Source: Magnetococcales bacterium
GTDB lineage: Bacteria; Pseudomonadota; Magnetococcia; Magnetococcales; JADFYX01
Assembly (NCBI GenBank): GCA_015232405.1
Contig: JADFZS010000048.1
Coordinates: 1-37,843, forward strand
Length of the DNA: 37,843 bases
Reading direction: 5' to 3'
Shown piece by piece: positions 24,901 through 33,946 of the stretch. The stretch's first letter is position 1. Each line of letters begins with the position of its first letter. The translations under genes were made by a program, and so were the position numbers. The notes beneath the pieces are model-generated. The model made no database searches, was not told the origin of the DNA, and saw nothing but the letters and a program-made list of their open reading frames with translations.

Positions 24901-26952
24901 TTAATTTTCTTCCTCGTTAATGGTTGGAATATCGATGACCGCTTTTCTAATGTTTAATATATGTTTGGTGTTTTTGGTTGGGGGAATTGTGGTTACACCT
25001 CTTCTGGCAAATCTAAACAGTTGGTAGGGTCTTTGGCTCTCACCTGATTTTTGAAACTGTATTCTGCCTGCAGACCCGGCAAATCCTTCTGAGTCGGCAA
25101 GACCTTCTTGCCAGGTTAGACCGCCCATTCTCTGCTCTCTAACAAGTTGAGCTACAACTGCCACCCCATCATAGGTGAGGGAGGCCAAGCTGGTTGGGTC
25201 CTCTTCCCATGCTTGGTGAAAAGCCATGCGGAACTGATCACGTAGTTGGCGATCGGTATCCAGAAAGACCGCACCACGGAGATACTCTGTACCCCCTTTA
25301 AATAGTGATTGCCGATTCCAGCTTGAGGTACCCAGCAGGGTAACTTGAGGGGAACGAATGTTGTAAAAAGCAGCTTGTGGGGCAATTAGCCTTATCTGTT
25401 TTGCAAGAGTTGGTAGAAACAGCGCGTCAAAGTCGGTCCAGGCATCAAGATTTTTTACCTCAGTTGGTGGCAGAGGGTCAGATGGATCCAAGGGTATGGT
25501 TTTTTTTGCACTGGCTATACGTTTATGTAAGATTTTAGGGTCGAGGTGGACCAGTGCTTTTATCCAAGGGGTAAAATCTGGACTGTTGGGTTTAAAAAAA
25601 GTGGAGCGCACAACTTTACCATTCAGGGCTGTTACCTCTTTAGTGAACGCATCTGCCATTACATGACCATATTTTGAATCTGGAGCCAAGATTGCGATAC
25701 GGTCGAACTCTCGCTCTAAAACAGCATAGTTGGCCATTATCTCGGCCTGTCTTTCGGGGCGTAAAGCGTTACGATAGATATGGTCTTCTGACTCGTCTAT
25801 CTCGATATTATGGTTTAAAACCATGATCGGCAGTTGCAGGTTTGTGGCCTCAAAAGTGGCAATTTTAGCCGCTGAAGTAACAACGGGACCAATAATAATG
25901 TTGACCTCTTTACTGTGCAGCTCCTTAACCGCAGCTCTTGCGCTATCTACTTTGCCACCACTATCGGCTACAAATAGTGTTAATGGTACATCACGATAGT
26001 CAGATAGTGCTTTTTGGGCTGCATGAAGTAGATTATTTCCCAATTTTTTGTGTCGCCCACTCAAAGGTAACATTAACCCCACCTTGAAAGGTGGTTGGTC
26101 ACGGGGTTTTTCCAAACGGTATTGGGCCTCTTGCATAGTTTGGGGATCGTTGCTGGCTCTTGCCCAGAGATTATGGGCAAGGTTTTTGTCACCAGCCCTG
26201 ATGGCTTGATCCCCTTGTGCCAAAATCAGTTGTGGCAGCAGAGGTGAGGTTTGTGGTTGTAATGAGGTGATAAGGTCAATCTGACGTTTGGATTGCAGAT
26301 TGGCAACCCGAAATAGTACTCTGTTTTGATCCGGTGTAAGGGCTGTTTTGGGAGCTAAAGTTAAAAATATGTTTGTACTTTCAGGGGTGGCAAAAGCAAA
26401 ATAGCCTTCCAACAGATGTCGCCATCCTTCAATGGCTTGGGGTGCATCAAGATTGCTTAATACTCCCCATGCTTGCCATGATTTATGAAGATCTTCCCGG
26501 TAGTTGTGGGCCTCTCCCAGCAGAAGATATGCTCTGCCAATATTTGGGTGGGGGTCATGACTTACCGCCTGTTCGAGAAGAAAAATTGCCTCATCAACTA
26601 TCCCCTGGCTCAAAAAATACTCTGCCAACTTGGTTTTTGCTTCAGGAGCAGAACTGGAATTTGGGTAGTTGGCAACAATTTTTTTATAAAATTCGGCAGC
26701 AGCTGCAAGATCATTGGCTGCGGCTAGTTTATCAGCCTCTTGCAGCCATTCAATATCCTGGGATAGCTTTGGCTTCTCTTTGGGCTTTACAACTTTTTCT
26801 TCTACCTTTTTTTCTACTTTGGGTTTGTCCGGTACGGAGCTACAACCTGAAAACAGTATAGCTGTGGCTATAAATAGCCCAAAGAGCATAGTGCCATTTT
26901 TGTCTTTAGATATGTTATTAAAGGTTGTGTGGTAACGGTTTATCAATGACAT
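24901..26952 (-). CDS. lpoA: LpoA/LppC-type lipoprotein, penicillin-binding protein activator
   Basis: The 683-residue protein has a signal peptide with lipobox ILFSGC (Cys37), then a TPR-like N-terminal half (for example AAAEFYKKIVANYPNSSSAP and FLLEQAVSHDP) and a C-terminal periplasmic-binding-protein-like half (FKVGLMLPLSGRHKKLGNNL, then NIIIGPVVTSAAKIATFEAT). This is the LpoA/LppC plan: an outer-membrane lipoprotein that reaches through the peptidoglycan and activates PBP1A in gammaproteobacteria. Functional transfer to this organism is an inference. It is divergent from yraN and the DolP-like gene, as expected from the E. coli lpoA-yraN-dolP neighbourhood. The N-terminus (residues 1-20) is longer than usual before the hydrophobic segment. 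Confidence 0.82.
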   Translation of the reverse strand: MSLINRYHTTFNNISKDKNGTMLFGLFIATAILFSGCSSVPDKPKVEKKVEEKVVKPKEKPKLSQDIEWLQEADKLAAANDLAAAAEFYKKIVANYPNSSSAPEAKTKLAEYFLSQGIVDEAIFLLEQAVSHDPHPNIGRAYLLLGEAHNYREDLHKSWQAWGVLSNLDAPQAIEGWRHLLEGYFAFATPESTNIFLTLAPKTALTPDQNRVLFRVANLQSKRQIDLITSLQPQTSPLLPQLILAQGDQAIRAGDKNLAHNLWARASNDPQTMQEAQYRLEKPRDQPPFKVGLMLPLSGRHKKLGNNLLHAAQKALSDYRDVPLTLFVADSGGKVDSARAAVKELHSKEVNIIIGPVVTSAAKIATFEATNLQLPIMVLNHNIEIDESEDHIYRNALRPERQAEIMANYAVLEREFDRIAILAPDSKYGHVMADAFTKEVTALNGKVVRSTFFKPNSPDFTPWIKALVHLDPKILHKRIASAKKTIPLDPSDPLPPTEVKNLDAWTDFDALFLPTLAKQIRLIAPQAAFYNIRSPQVTLLGTSSWNRQSLFKGGTEYLRGAVFLDTDRQLRDQFRMAFHQAWEEDPTSLASLTYDGVAVVAQLVREQRMGGLTWQEGLADSEGFAGSAGRIQFQKSGESQRPYQLFRFARRGVTTIPPTKNTKHILNIRKAVIDIPTINEEEN

Positions 26953-27128
26953 TATCCCTAACCTTGGAGCTATATTTTGACCTGAGAAGTATAAAACACC
27001 GTTTTTAGCGTGGCTCTAAATAGTGATAATACTAAAACCACATTTAAATTTGTACCGTGTTTTGCCCCTAATGGGCAACAAAAAGTATGTATGATCAATT
27101 TTTAGGCCAACTTTTTTTGCTATAACTC

Positions 27129-27500
27129 ATGACCATATTACGAAAACTATTCGGTAACCAAGGTGAGAAAAGGGCCTGTGAATATCTGCAACAGCAGGGT
27201 TATGTCATAGTGGAGCGTAACGTTCGCAGCCGAATTGGTGAAATTGATCTGATAGCCATGGATGGTGATACTTTGGTTTTTTGTGAGGTTCGCTCTAGAG
27301 CTGGAGAATCTTTGGCCCAGGCAGCGGAGTCCATTGGAGCAGCTAAACAGCAGCAGTTGCAACGTCTAGCAGAGGCATATTTACAAAAGCGACCAGAGCT
27401 TGCGGATAATGAGTGCCGTTTTGATGCTGTTCTGTTGCAAAAAAGTGGTGATATCTGGTCTGTGGAGCTAATTAAAGATGCTTTTTGCCAAGGGTGGTAA
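27129..27500 (+). CDS. yraN: YraN (UPF0102) nuclease-like protein
   Basis: This 123-residue protein has the UPF0102 pattern of a restriction-endonuclease-like fold: GEKRACEYLQQQGYVIVERN, GEIDLIAMDGDTLVFCEVRSR (the Asp and Glu of the PD-(D/E)xK-like core) and a C-terminal CRFDAVLL. The biochemical role of YraN is not established as far as I know. The neighbourhood with LpoA-like and DolP-like genes is conserved across proteobacteria, but here the LpoA-like gene is inverted and diverges, with 176 bases between them holding the promoters. Confidence 0.92.
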   Translation: MTILRKLFGNQGEKRACEYLQQQGYVIVERNVRSRIGEIDLIAMDGDTLVFCEVRSRAGESLAQAAESIGAAKQQQLQRLAEAYLQKRPELADNECRFDAVLLQKSGDIWSVELIKDAFCQGW

Positions 27501-27623
27501 CAGCTGTTTTACAATATTTATCTGCCACTAATTGTGGATAACAACCGGGCTGGATTCTCTATTAATATAGTGTTAAAGTAAGTTTGGAATCTTTCATTTA
27601 TTTAACAAAATGTAGGGGATATC

Positions 27624-28253
27624 ATGAGTAACATCAAAAGAGTTTTTACAATTATCTTACCCGTTGGGTTGTTGTTGCTTATTTCCGGGTGTACCTCTGT
27701 TGCAGTTGGTACAGGAGCCGTAGCAACCGGTATGGTCGCCGAACGTCGGGGGGCGGGGGATTATGTAGAAGATATCTGGGTTGCCTGGAAAATACGGGGT
27801 AGTTTTGTCCAGAGTGAAAAAGTTAGAGTTGCCAATGTCAATGTTTCCGTCTATCAAGGTCGAGTACTGTTAACAGGTGTTGCTGCTTCCCAAGAGGAGA
27901 TATCAGAGGCAATCTCTTTAGCCAAAAATACCCGTGGTGTTTTAGAGGTCTCTTCTGAAATTCAAGTCCAGAGTGAGACTCCCAAAGAGTTGGCCAATGA
28001 TGTCTGGATCAGCACCCAGGTTAAATCACGGCTGTTCTCATCGGATCATGTCCGGGGTATAGATATCCATGTGGAGACTACAAAAGGTGTGGTCTATCTT
28101 ACCGGGCAGGCCCAATCTGTCGAGGAACGAGATCAAGCTATAGAATCGGCAAAATCGGTGAGTGGGGTTGTGGAGGTGGTCTCCTATATTCTGGTTAATG
28201 ACAAAGCCATACCAGTTTATAATAAAACAACAAGCCCTGGTGTAATGGAGTGA
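27624..28253 (+). CDS. dolP: DolP/YraP-like BON-domain lipoprotein
   Basis: The 209-residue protein has a signal peptide with lipobox LLISGC (Cys23), a short Gly/Ala-rich linker and two BON domains (about residues 47-115 and 123-192: NVNVSVYQGRVLLTGVAASQ and DIHVETTKGVVYLTGQAQSV). DolP is an outer-membrane lipoprotein that binds anionic phospholipid and supports outer-membrane integrity. Its position next to yraN and the LpoA-like gene supports the call; diaA, which lies between yraN and dolP in E. coli, is absent. Its stop overlaps the start of the glcD-type gene by four bases (GTGA), so the two are translationally coupled. Confidence 0.88.
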   Translation: MSNIKRVFTIILPVGLLLLISGCTSVAVGTGAVATGMVAERRGAGDYVEDIWVAWKIRGSFVQSEKVRVANVNVSVYQGRVLLTGVAASQEEISEAISLAKNTRGVLEVSSEIQVQSETPKELANDVWISTQVKSRLFSSDHVRGIDIHVETTKGVVYLTGQAQSVEERDQAIESAKSVSGVVEVVSYILVNDKAIPVYNKTTSPGVME

Positions 28254-29680
28254 TCCAGACCGTGCCTGATAGCAATCCCAGCCAAAATGCTGTATCCCCC
28301 GTTACCTCCGGGTTTTTAGATAGATTGGCTGGGATATTAAACCCTGGTCAAATTTTATCAAGCAAAGCCCAACGGGAGGCCTACGCCTGGGATAATACTG
28401 GAATACGGGCTATCCCTGATTGTGTGGTTCTTGCGCAAAGTAGCACAGAGGTGGCAAAGGTTTTACGTCTCTGTAACGAGATGGCAGTTCCCGTTATACC
28501 TAGAGGAGCTGGTACTGGTAATGTTGGTGGAGCTTTGGCTGCATATGGGGGGGTGGTTCTCTCTACCCAACGGATGAATAAAATTGTCGAAATTGCCAAT
28601 AATGATCGTTTGGCAGTTGTTGAGCCAGGGGTGATCAATGGCGATTTGCAGACTGCTTTATCCGGGTATGGTCTTTTTTGGCCTCCTGATCCATCATCAT
28701 CTAGATCGTGTACCATTGGTGGTAATATAGCCATGTGTGCGGCTGGTCCAGGGGCGGTTCGGTTTGGTGTTACAAGGGACTGGGTGCTTGGTTTGCAAGC
28801 AGTGTTAGCAGATGGTACGGTGATAAATACTGGAGGACGTACTAGTAAAGGTGTGGTGGGTTATGATCTTACCCGGCTGTTGATCGGCTCTGAGGGAACT
28901 CTAGCCGTGGTCACCCAAGCAACCCTTAAACTAGCCCCCAAACCCCAAGCTCGCCGACTATCCCGGGCGGTGTTTAGCTCTGTTCAAGATGCTACCAAGG
29001 CAGTTGCCAAACTTATGACAGTGGGATCGCCACCTTCTGCTATTGAGTTTTTAGATGGGGCAAGTCTCAACCTGCTGCGCAATGAGAGCGACCTTTTAAT
29101 CCATGAAGATGGTTGTGCCATGCTTCTTTTGGAGGTTGCCGGAACCGCTGCTGATGTTGAATCCCAAGCCCAAGAGGTGAACAGCTGTATTGCTACGTTC
29201 TCACCCCTGGAGCAGACCCCTCCTGTGGGGATAGAAGAGGCCCAGGAGGTCTGGGCTGCAAGGTATGAACTTTCACCAATTTTAAAAAAGCTTGCCCCCA
29301 AAAGAGTGAACGAGGATGTGGTGGTCCCGGTCTCAAAGCTCAACCTGTTGATAGAGGGGGTGGAGGAGATAGCAACTGAAATTGATATTCCCATAATAAA
29401 TTTTGGTCATGCAGGTAACGGCAACATCCATGTAAACCTCTTGGTTGATCCAGACGACCCAGTGATAATGGCAAAGGTAAAACCAGCTTTAGGGCGTATT
29501 TTCAAGCTTGTATTACAGTTGGGAGGTTCGTTATCTGGTGAACATGGAGTTGGAACCCAAAAAAGAGATTATATTGAGTGGGAAGTGGGGGATGATTCAC
29601 TAAAATTACAGCGAAATATAAAAGGGGTTTTTGACCCGAAGGGTATAATGAATCCGGGTAAAATCTTTCCAAATGTGTAA
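28250..29680 (+). CDS. glcD: GlcD-type FAD-linked oxidase
   Basis: The 476-residue protein is a flavin oxidase of the glycolate/D-lactate dehydrogenase family. The PCMH-type FAD-binding half has IPRGAGTGNVGGALAAYGG and CTIGGNIAMCAAGPGAVRFG, and the C-terminal half has NFGHAGNGNIHVNLL and GGSLSGEHGVGTQKRDYI. Enzymes of this group oxidise glycolate, D-lactate or related 2-hydroxyacids. The start is GTG at 28250, overlapping the DolP-like stop by four bases. GlcE and GlcF partners are not adjacent, so a single-subunit D-lactate-type dehydrogenase is as likely as a true GlcD. The family is certain, but the substrate is not. Confidence 0.9.
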   Translation: MIQTVPDSNPSQNAVSPVTSGFLDRLAGILNPGQILSSKAQREAYAWDNTGIRAIPDCVVLAQSSTEVAKVLRLCNEMAVPVIPRGAGTGNVGGALAAYGGVVLSTQRMNKIVEIANNDRLAVVEPGVINGDLQTALSGYGLFWPPDPSSSRSCTIGGNIAMCAAGPGAVRFGVTRDWVLGLQAVLADGTVINTGGRTSKGVVGYDLTRLLIGSEGTLAVVTQATLKLAPKPQARRLSRAVFSSVQDATKAVAKLMTVGSPPSAIEFLDGASLNLLRNESDLLIHEDGCAMLLLEVAGTAADVESQAQEVNSCIATFSPLEQTPPVGIEEAQEVWAARYELSPILKKLAPKRVNEDVVVPVSKLNLLIEGVEEIATEIDIPIINFGHAGNGNIHVNLLVDPDDPVIMAKVKPALGRIFKLVLQLGGSLSGEHGVGTQKRDYIEWEVGDDSLKLQRNIKGVFDPKGIMNPGKIFPNV

Positions 29681-29902
29681 TATATGCTGTTTTACTACCT
29701 AAATTAAAAAATTCTTGTAACCAGAAAATTAACTGTTATATACTGCAATATATTATATAAATCAATAAATTGTGCTATACAGTATGTAATGGCTGTTTTT
29801 TCTTGCTGTAATGCAAATATTGACATTTACAGATGTTTATATATATTGGGCAGATAGCCTGGACATTTTATTTTTAGCCGGGCATTTTGCATGAGGTGGG
29901 AA

Positions 29903-30370
29903 ATGAGCGATACTGAAGAATATACAGGAAAAATTGCCGATATAGTCTTGGAAGAGGGCTACCGTCCTTCCAAAGATGAAAAATACATGTCTCCTAAACA
30001 GCGGGCGTTTTTCTATCAGCTTTTACTACAGTGGCAAGAACAGCTCCGTGGTGATGCTGGTAAAACGATTTCTGTCATGACTGAGGAGAAGGCGCTGTTT
30101 GCTGACCCTTCTGATCGTGCCACCCTGGAGACCGACAGAAACTTTGAGTTGAGAACAAGAGATCGAGAAAGAAAATTAATCTCCAAGATTAATCGCACTC
30201 TGCTTGTTGTTGAGGCAAATGAGTATGGCTATTGTGAAGAGTGTGGTGTCGAGATAGGTCTGGGCAGACTGGAAGCACGTCCTGTTACCGACCAATGTAT
30301 CACTTGTAAAACCAAAGAAGAACGCTCCGAGAAAACCAGCAGTGGCAGTATAGACGACACCTTTGAATAG
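29903..30370 (+). CDS. dksA: DksA-family RNA polymerase-binding protein
   Basis: DksA binds the secondary channel of RNA polymerase and, with ppGpp, tunes rRNA and amino-acid promoters. The start is set at ATG 29903 because AGG lies six bases upstream; an earlier ATG at 29891 would add MRWE. The 155-residue protein has ADPSDRA with Asp68 and Asp71 at the coiled-coil tip, RKLISKINRTL, and a four-cysteine zinc finger (C111, C114, C132, C135: YCEECG and CITCK). Length and spacing equal the canonical DksA. A 200-base AT-rich leader precedes it. Confidence 0.95.
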   Translation: MSDTEEYTGKIADIVLEEGYRPSKDEKYMSPKQRAFFYQLLLQWQEQLRGDAGKTISVMTEEKALFADPSDRATLETDRNFELRTRDRERKLISKINRTLLVVEANEYGYCEECGVEIGLGRLEARPVTDQCITCKTKEERSEKTSSGSIDDTFE

Positions 30371-30486
30371 GTCACTTTGGTAGTTAGGCATACCGCTATA
30401 AATTTGCATACAGTGGGAGTACTTATGTGTGCAAATTTTTTTAGATAATCGACTCTAGTGGTCTCAAATCATTAATATACAGTCAA

Positions 30487-30614
30487 TAGCAAAACCTTTG
30501 GAGGCCTTGCAGGCCCCCAAACCCCCACGCTTTCAAATGTAAAGACTTAAAAACAAAGGCAAAACCTTGGGCTTCGCCCAAACCCAGCAGGGAGATAATC
30601 CCCCTGCACCCCTA
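30487..30614. repeat. Hairpin-rich intergenic repeat (REP-like)
   Basis: Two related units start with GCAAAACCTT (30489 and 30559), each followed by GC-rich stems. The second holds TTGGGC-TTC-GCCCAA (30567-30581, a perfect six-base-pair stem) and GCAGGG...CCCTGC (30587-30607). The composition is unlike the AT-rich surroundings. It lies between convergent dksA and thiE, so it may end both transcripts. Similar elements occur in many copies in some proteobacteria; copy number here is unknown. Confidence 0.6.
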
Positions 30615-30648
30615 ATAATAAAAATTAATTTTTTTTTGGCTTTTGCTT

Positions 30649-31311
30649 CTATTTCCAGCAACTACTGGCTTTAGCAAATAGTGGGTTTAAATTTTCATCC
30701 CACAGTCCACTTATCATAGCTGCTGCTGCGACTCTGCTTTTTTTAATATCTGTTAGCTCTTCTACACCAATACCCCCAATAGCAACCATGGGTAGTGATG
30801 ATGCTTGCTGGGCTGTAGCAAGAGTCTGTAACCCTTGTACTGCGTGGGTATCGGTTTTGGATGTCGTGGAAAACACCGGGCCGAAACCAATATAGTCCGC
30901 TGTGGTGTCGTGGGCGTTGTTGATCTCAGCTATGGTGTGGGTAGAAAGTCCAATAATACTGTTTTTTCCCAGTAGCTTACGACAGAGGTGGGCAGGTAGA
31001 TCATCTTGACCAACATGGACTCCATCAGCTTTAAAATAGAGAGCTAAATCTACCCTATCATTGATAATAATTGCGGTGTTTTTACAGTGCTCCCTTAATG
31101 GAGGCAACCATGAGTCAATAAAATCATAAGCAGCCTGACCAGAGGTTTTACAACGTAGTTGCAAAACAGATATTTCGGCAGCAGAAATGGCAACCGCTAC
31201 ATCATTTATCTTGGCAGCTGTAAAACCCTCTTGGGAGTCTAGCCACTGGGCATCTAAAATTGGGTAAACCCCACAAATGGGGTTTTGCCTGGAATTGTTA
31301 TAATTAACCAT
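30649..31311 (-). CDS. thiE: Thiamine-phosphate synthase
   Basis: ThiE joins the pyrimidine pyrophosphate and thiazole phosphate to make thiamine phosphate. The 220-residue TIM-barrel protein has VLQLRCK, IIINDRVDLALYFKADGVHV, GQDDLPAHLCRKLLG, ADYIGFGPVFSTTSK and MVAIGGIGVEEL, the family landmarks in order. It comes right after the kinase gene (3 bases between), so it is in an operon with that gene and the CysQ-type gene. thiS and thiG lie 15 kb away, so thiamine genes are dispersed. The C-terminus is a little short of some homologues. Confidence 0.93.
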   Translation of the reverse strand: MVNYNNSRQNPICGVYPILDAQWLDSQEGFTAAKINDVAVAISAAEISVLQLRCKTSGQAAYDFIDSWLPPLREHCKNTAIIINDRVDLALYFKADGVHVGQDDLPAHLCRKLLGKNSIIGLSTHTIAEINNAHDTTADYIGFGPVFSTTSKTDTHAVQGLQTLATAQQASSLPMVAIGGIGVEELTDIKKSRVAAAAMISGLWDENLNPLFAKASSCWK

Positions 31312-31314
31312 TTA

Positions 31315-32295
31315 TTAAACAATAATCTGCTTGGCTTGGTTGGGCTGTAGCCTTGCTCCATATTGGGTAACCAAAACAGAAGAGGCCTTGCAAGCCAACG
31401 CTCCTGCTTTGGGAAAGTTAGAGCCATTGGTTATGCCGTATAAAAATGTTCCGGCAAAAAGATCACCAGCTCCGTTGCTATCTATAGCTTTAACTGTCAC
31501 CCCCGGTATGTTGAACTGCTCTTTACCATCAAATAAGATCGCTCCCTTATAACCCAATGTAAGTCCGTACTGTTGGGTTATTTTTTTAAGCTCATCGGCG
31601 GCTCCTGCAATATTGTCCTTTCCAGTATACTCCATTGCTTCGTTTTCATTGCAAAACAGTAAATCCAGACCATCGCCGATAATTTTATCCAGCCCCTCAC
31701 GGAACAGTTTAATCATAAATACATCAGAAAATGTCAAAGCCACTTTAACCCCAAGGCTACGGGCCATTCGCGCCGCTTCAATAGCTGCTTGGCAGGTAGA
31801 AGGGGCAGATACAAGATAACCTTCAATATATAGATATTCAGCTTGGGCAAGATGCTCTTCTGATAGGTTGTCAATTGAGAATGTTTCTGAAATTCCCAAG
31901 TGGGTACACATGGTACGTTCAGCATCTGGGGTAATTAGTACCAGACATTTACCTGTTGTGCCTTGGTTGGATGTTGTATCAATTCTGTTGTCAACGCCAT
32001 TTCTTTGCATATCCTCAGCAAAAAAAACTCCAGCATCATCAGCTGCTACTTTACAAGAGTGAAAGCCGCTGCCACCAAACTGCGCCAAGCCAATCATGGT
32101 ATTGGAAGCAGAGCCACCACAGGAGCGGTGCATAGTTGCATCTCCTACAGCTTTTAGCAGTCTGTTTTGCTGGGCCTCATCCACCAGCATCATCGACCCT
32201 TTTTCCAACTCCATTTTTTCAAGAAAACTGTCTTCAACCCTAAACTCCATATCAACAAGGGCGTGACCAATACCGTAGACATTATATTTTTTCAT
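31315..32295 (-). CDS. PfkB-family adenosine-type kinase
   Basis: The 326-residue protein is a ribokinase/PfkB-family sugar or nucleoside kinase. SCGGSASNTMIGLAQFGG (58-75) is the substrate-binding glycine motif, and DSNGAGDLFAGTFLYG (272-287) the ATP-binding motif with catalytic Asp278. Overall it follows the bacterial adenosine-kinase-type group, with VYGIGHALVD at the start and FCNENEAMEYTG (214-225) in the middle. It would phosphorylate adenosine or a related sugar at the expense of ATP; the exact substrate is not proven. It overlaps the preceding CysQ-type gene by 14 bases and precedes thiE by three. Confidence 0.85.
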   Translation of the reverse strand: MKKYNVYGIGHALVDMEFRVEDSFLEKMELEKGSMMLVDEAQQNRLLKAVGDATMHRSCGGSASNTMIGLAQFGGSGFHSCKVAADDAGVFFAEDMQRNGVDNRIDTTSNQGTTGKCLVLITPDAERTMCTHLGISETFSIDNLSEEHLAQAEYLYIEGYLVSAPSTCQAAIEAARMARSLGVKVALTFSDVFMIKLFREGLDKIIGDGLDLLFCNENEAMEYTGKDNIAGAADELKKITQQYGLTLGYKGAILFDGKEQFNIPGVTVKAIDSNGAGDLFAGTFLYGITNGSNFPKAGALACKASSVLVTQYGARLQPNQAKQIIV

Positions 32296-33136
32296 TTTTT
32301 TCTTCTTTCATAGTGCAAGTTGGGCCGTGACGGTCAGGACCGTAAGGAATATCCTTTAAACGTTGTAACAGGCTTTCGTGTAGTGTTCCGTTGCTTGCCA
32401 ATAGTGAGCGAATAAGGGGATTTTTTTTGTTGTATCTGCATTTGCTGCCATCTTTATGGGTTATCTCTCCTCCTGCCTCTGTAACCAGCAGAGCACCAGC
32501 ACAAAAATCCCACTCATTTTTAGGGGTCAAGGTAAAGGAGATATCAAAACGACCAGCAGCAACAAGTGATAATTTATAGGCTATGGACCCCATTGTTGTA
32601 ATGGCAAACTCACTTTTAAAACAGTCCCAATCTCCACGTTTGGTCTCAGAGCGACTTGCAAGACAGGTGGAGCCAGTTAATTGGGTACGTTTGGTGGTGA
32701 CAATGGGTTGCCCGTTTAATGTTGCACCGGAACCTAGCACAGCAAGAAATGTTTCGTCGGTTGCAGGATTTCGGACACAGGCAGCAATTGGTTTGCCATC
32801 TTCTATCAGGCCAATGGATACCGCAAACTGGGGCAGACCAATGATAAACTCCTTGGTGCCATCAATGGGATCAACAACCCAAACCCGATTTTTTTCCAAA
32901 CGGTCTGGGTTATCGGTGGTCTCCTCTGAAAGCCAACCATAATCTGGGCGAGCAGTGGTGAGCATCTTGTGCAGTAGGGTGTCTGCCTCCAGGTCGGCTT
33001 TGGTTAGGGGATTGTTGACCCCTTTATTGCGCACCTCGGCACTGTTGGTTACTTGCTGACCCTTCCTATAGTATTTCATAATGACATTTCCGGCTGCTAT
33101 TGCTGCCTCTTCCATTATGGTAATATCAGCTTCCAT
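32282..33136 (-). CDS. cysQ: CysQ-type 3'-phosphoadenosine phosphatase (IMPase family)
   Basis: This inositol-monophosphatase-superfamily enzyme probably removes the 3'-phosphate of PAP from sulfate assimilation. I place the start at ATG 33136, giving 284 residues, with AAGGA upstream; a TTG at 33178 would add 14 residues but has no proper ribosome site. It has the metal site WLSEETTD, WVVDPIDGTKEFIIGLPQF (residues 86-104, with Asp89 and Asp92), and the second metal motif NEWDFCAGALLVTEAGG. CysQ rather than SuhB is favoured by the TKEF sequence. It overlaps the kinase gene by 14 bases. The pairing of a PAP phosphatase with an adenosine-type kinase makes AMP salvage plausible. Confidence 0.88.
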   Translation of the reverse strand: MEADITIMEEAAIAAGNVIMKYYRKGQQVTNSAEVRNKGVNNPLTKADLEADTLLHKMLTTARPDYGWLSEETTDNPDRLEKNRVWVVDPIDGTKEFIIGLPQFAVSIGLIEDGKPIAACVRNPATDETFLAVLGSGATLNGQPIVTTKRTQLTGSTCLASRSETKRGDWDCFKSEFAITTMGSIAYKLSLVAAGRFDISFTLTPKNEWDFCAGALLVTEAGGEITHKDGSKCRYNKKNPLIRSLLASNGTLHESLLQRLKDIPYGPDRHGPTCTMKEEKNEKI

Positions 33137-33219
33137 GGGATTTTTTTGTCCTTGGGGTAAAATATTGGGAATATCCAACCTACTAATCTACTTTTTTTTT
33201 GCAGGGTTGTCAGCCTTTT

Positions 33220-33876
33220 ATGGAAGATGAGTCTATTTACGAAACTACCTTGTGCCGCGATGTTGGCTCATCAGTAGATGGTCAGCTGTTGGCTGATTTT
33301 GTCAAAACATCTCCAGGTGATCAGCTAGCAGAGCTGGGTACAGGTTGTGGAGAGGTTATGCTACAAATTGCCAAAGCAACACCGGGAGTGAAGGTTGATG
33401 GTTTGGAAATTCAAGAAGAGCTGGTTGAAATAGCTAGAAAACGTGTAATAAACAGTCCGGTTAATGGAGATGCCAGAGTATTGTTGGGAGATGTCATAAC
33501 TCCCCCAGCCGTTATGAGACCGGGATCTTACGACCATGTTTTTACCAACCCTCCTTTTTTTAAAGTCAGTGCAGGGCGACTACCACCAGACAAAAAAAGG
33601 GCTATAGCCCGGTTTGAGCAGCGAGGAACCCTAGCCGATTTTATAACTTGTGGTGAAAGGTTGTTGCGTGTTGGGGGGGTGTTTTCTTTAATTCATAGAG
33701 CAGAACGAAGAGAAGAAATTATCGCTGAGTTAAAAAGGGTAAAGCTGAATCCAACCCGTCTTTTACCAATACAAGACAACAAAAACAGCGAGACAATATT
33801 AATTCTTATGGCAGCAAAAAAAGGCGAAGAGCTACCAATGGTGGTTGAACCAGCTTTGCTCATCAAGGAAATTTAA
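33220..33876 (+). CDS. TrmN6-like N6-adenine methyltransferase
   Basis: The start is set at ATG 33220 (218 residues); a TTG at 33199 is the alternative. It is a SAM-dependent methyltransferase with motif I LAELGTGCGEVMLQIA (37-52), an acidic motif II in DGLEIQEELVE, and the amino-methylating NPPFF (110-114). This layout fits TrmN6/YfiC-type enzymes that methylate N6 of adenine 37 in tRNA(Val), or the closely related RsmC/PrmC-type small methyltransferases. It is divergent from the CysQ-type gene, with 83 bases between them. The substrate is an inference from family resemblance. Confidence 0.72.
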   Translation: MEDESIYETTLCRDVGSSVDGQLLADFVKTSPGDQLAELGTGCGEVMLQIAKATPGVKVDGLEIQEELVEIARKRVINSPVNGDARVLLGDVITPPAVMRPGSYDHVFTNPPFFKVSAGRLPPDKKRAIARFEQRGTLADFITCGERLLRVGGVFSLIHRAERREEIIAELKRVKLNPTRLLPIQDNKNSETILILMAAKKGEELPMVVEPALLIKEI

Positions 33877-33946
33877 AGTATAATCCATTAATGGTAAAAT
33901 GCTGTTTTTAGTTGATTGTTTGTGAAAATAGTGGACAATACACGCC

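Noticed and set aside
26373..26861. 162-codon plus-strand frame inside the LpoA-like gene
   Set aside because: It is fully antisense to a well-supported lipoprotein gene, with no ribosome site and no recognisable product.
28984..29394. 136-codon minus-strand frame inside the GlcD-type gene
   Set aside because: It is antisense to FAD-oxidase coding sequence, and its Ser-rich product is typical of a reading-frame shadow.
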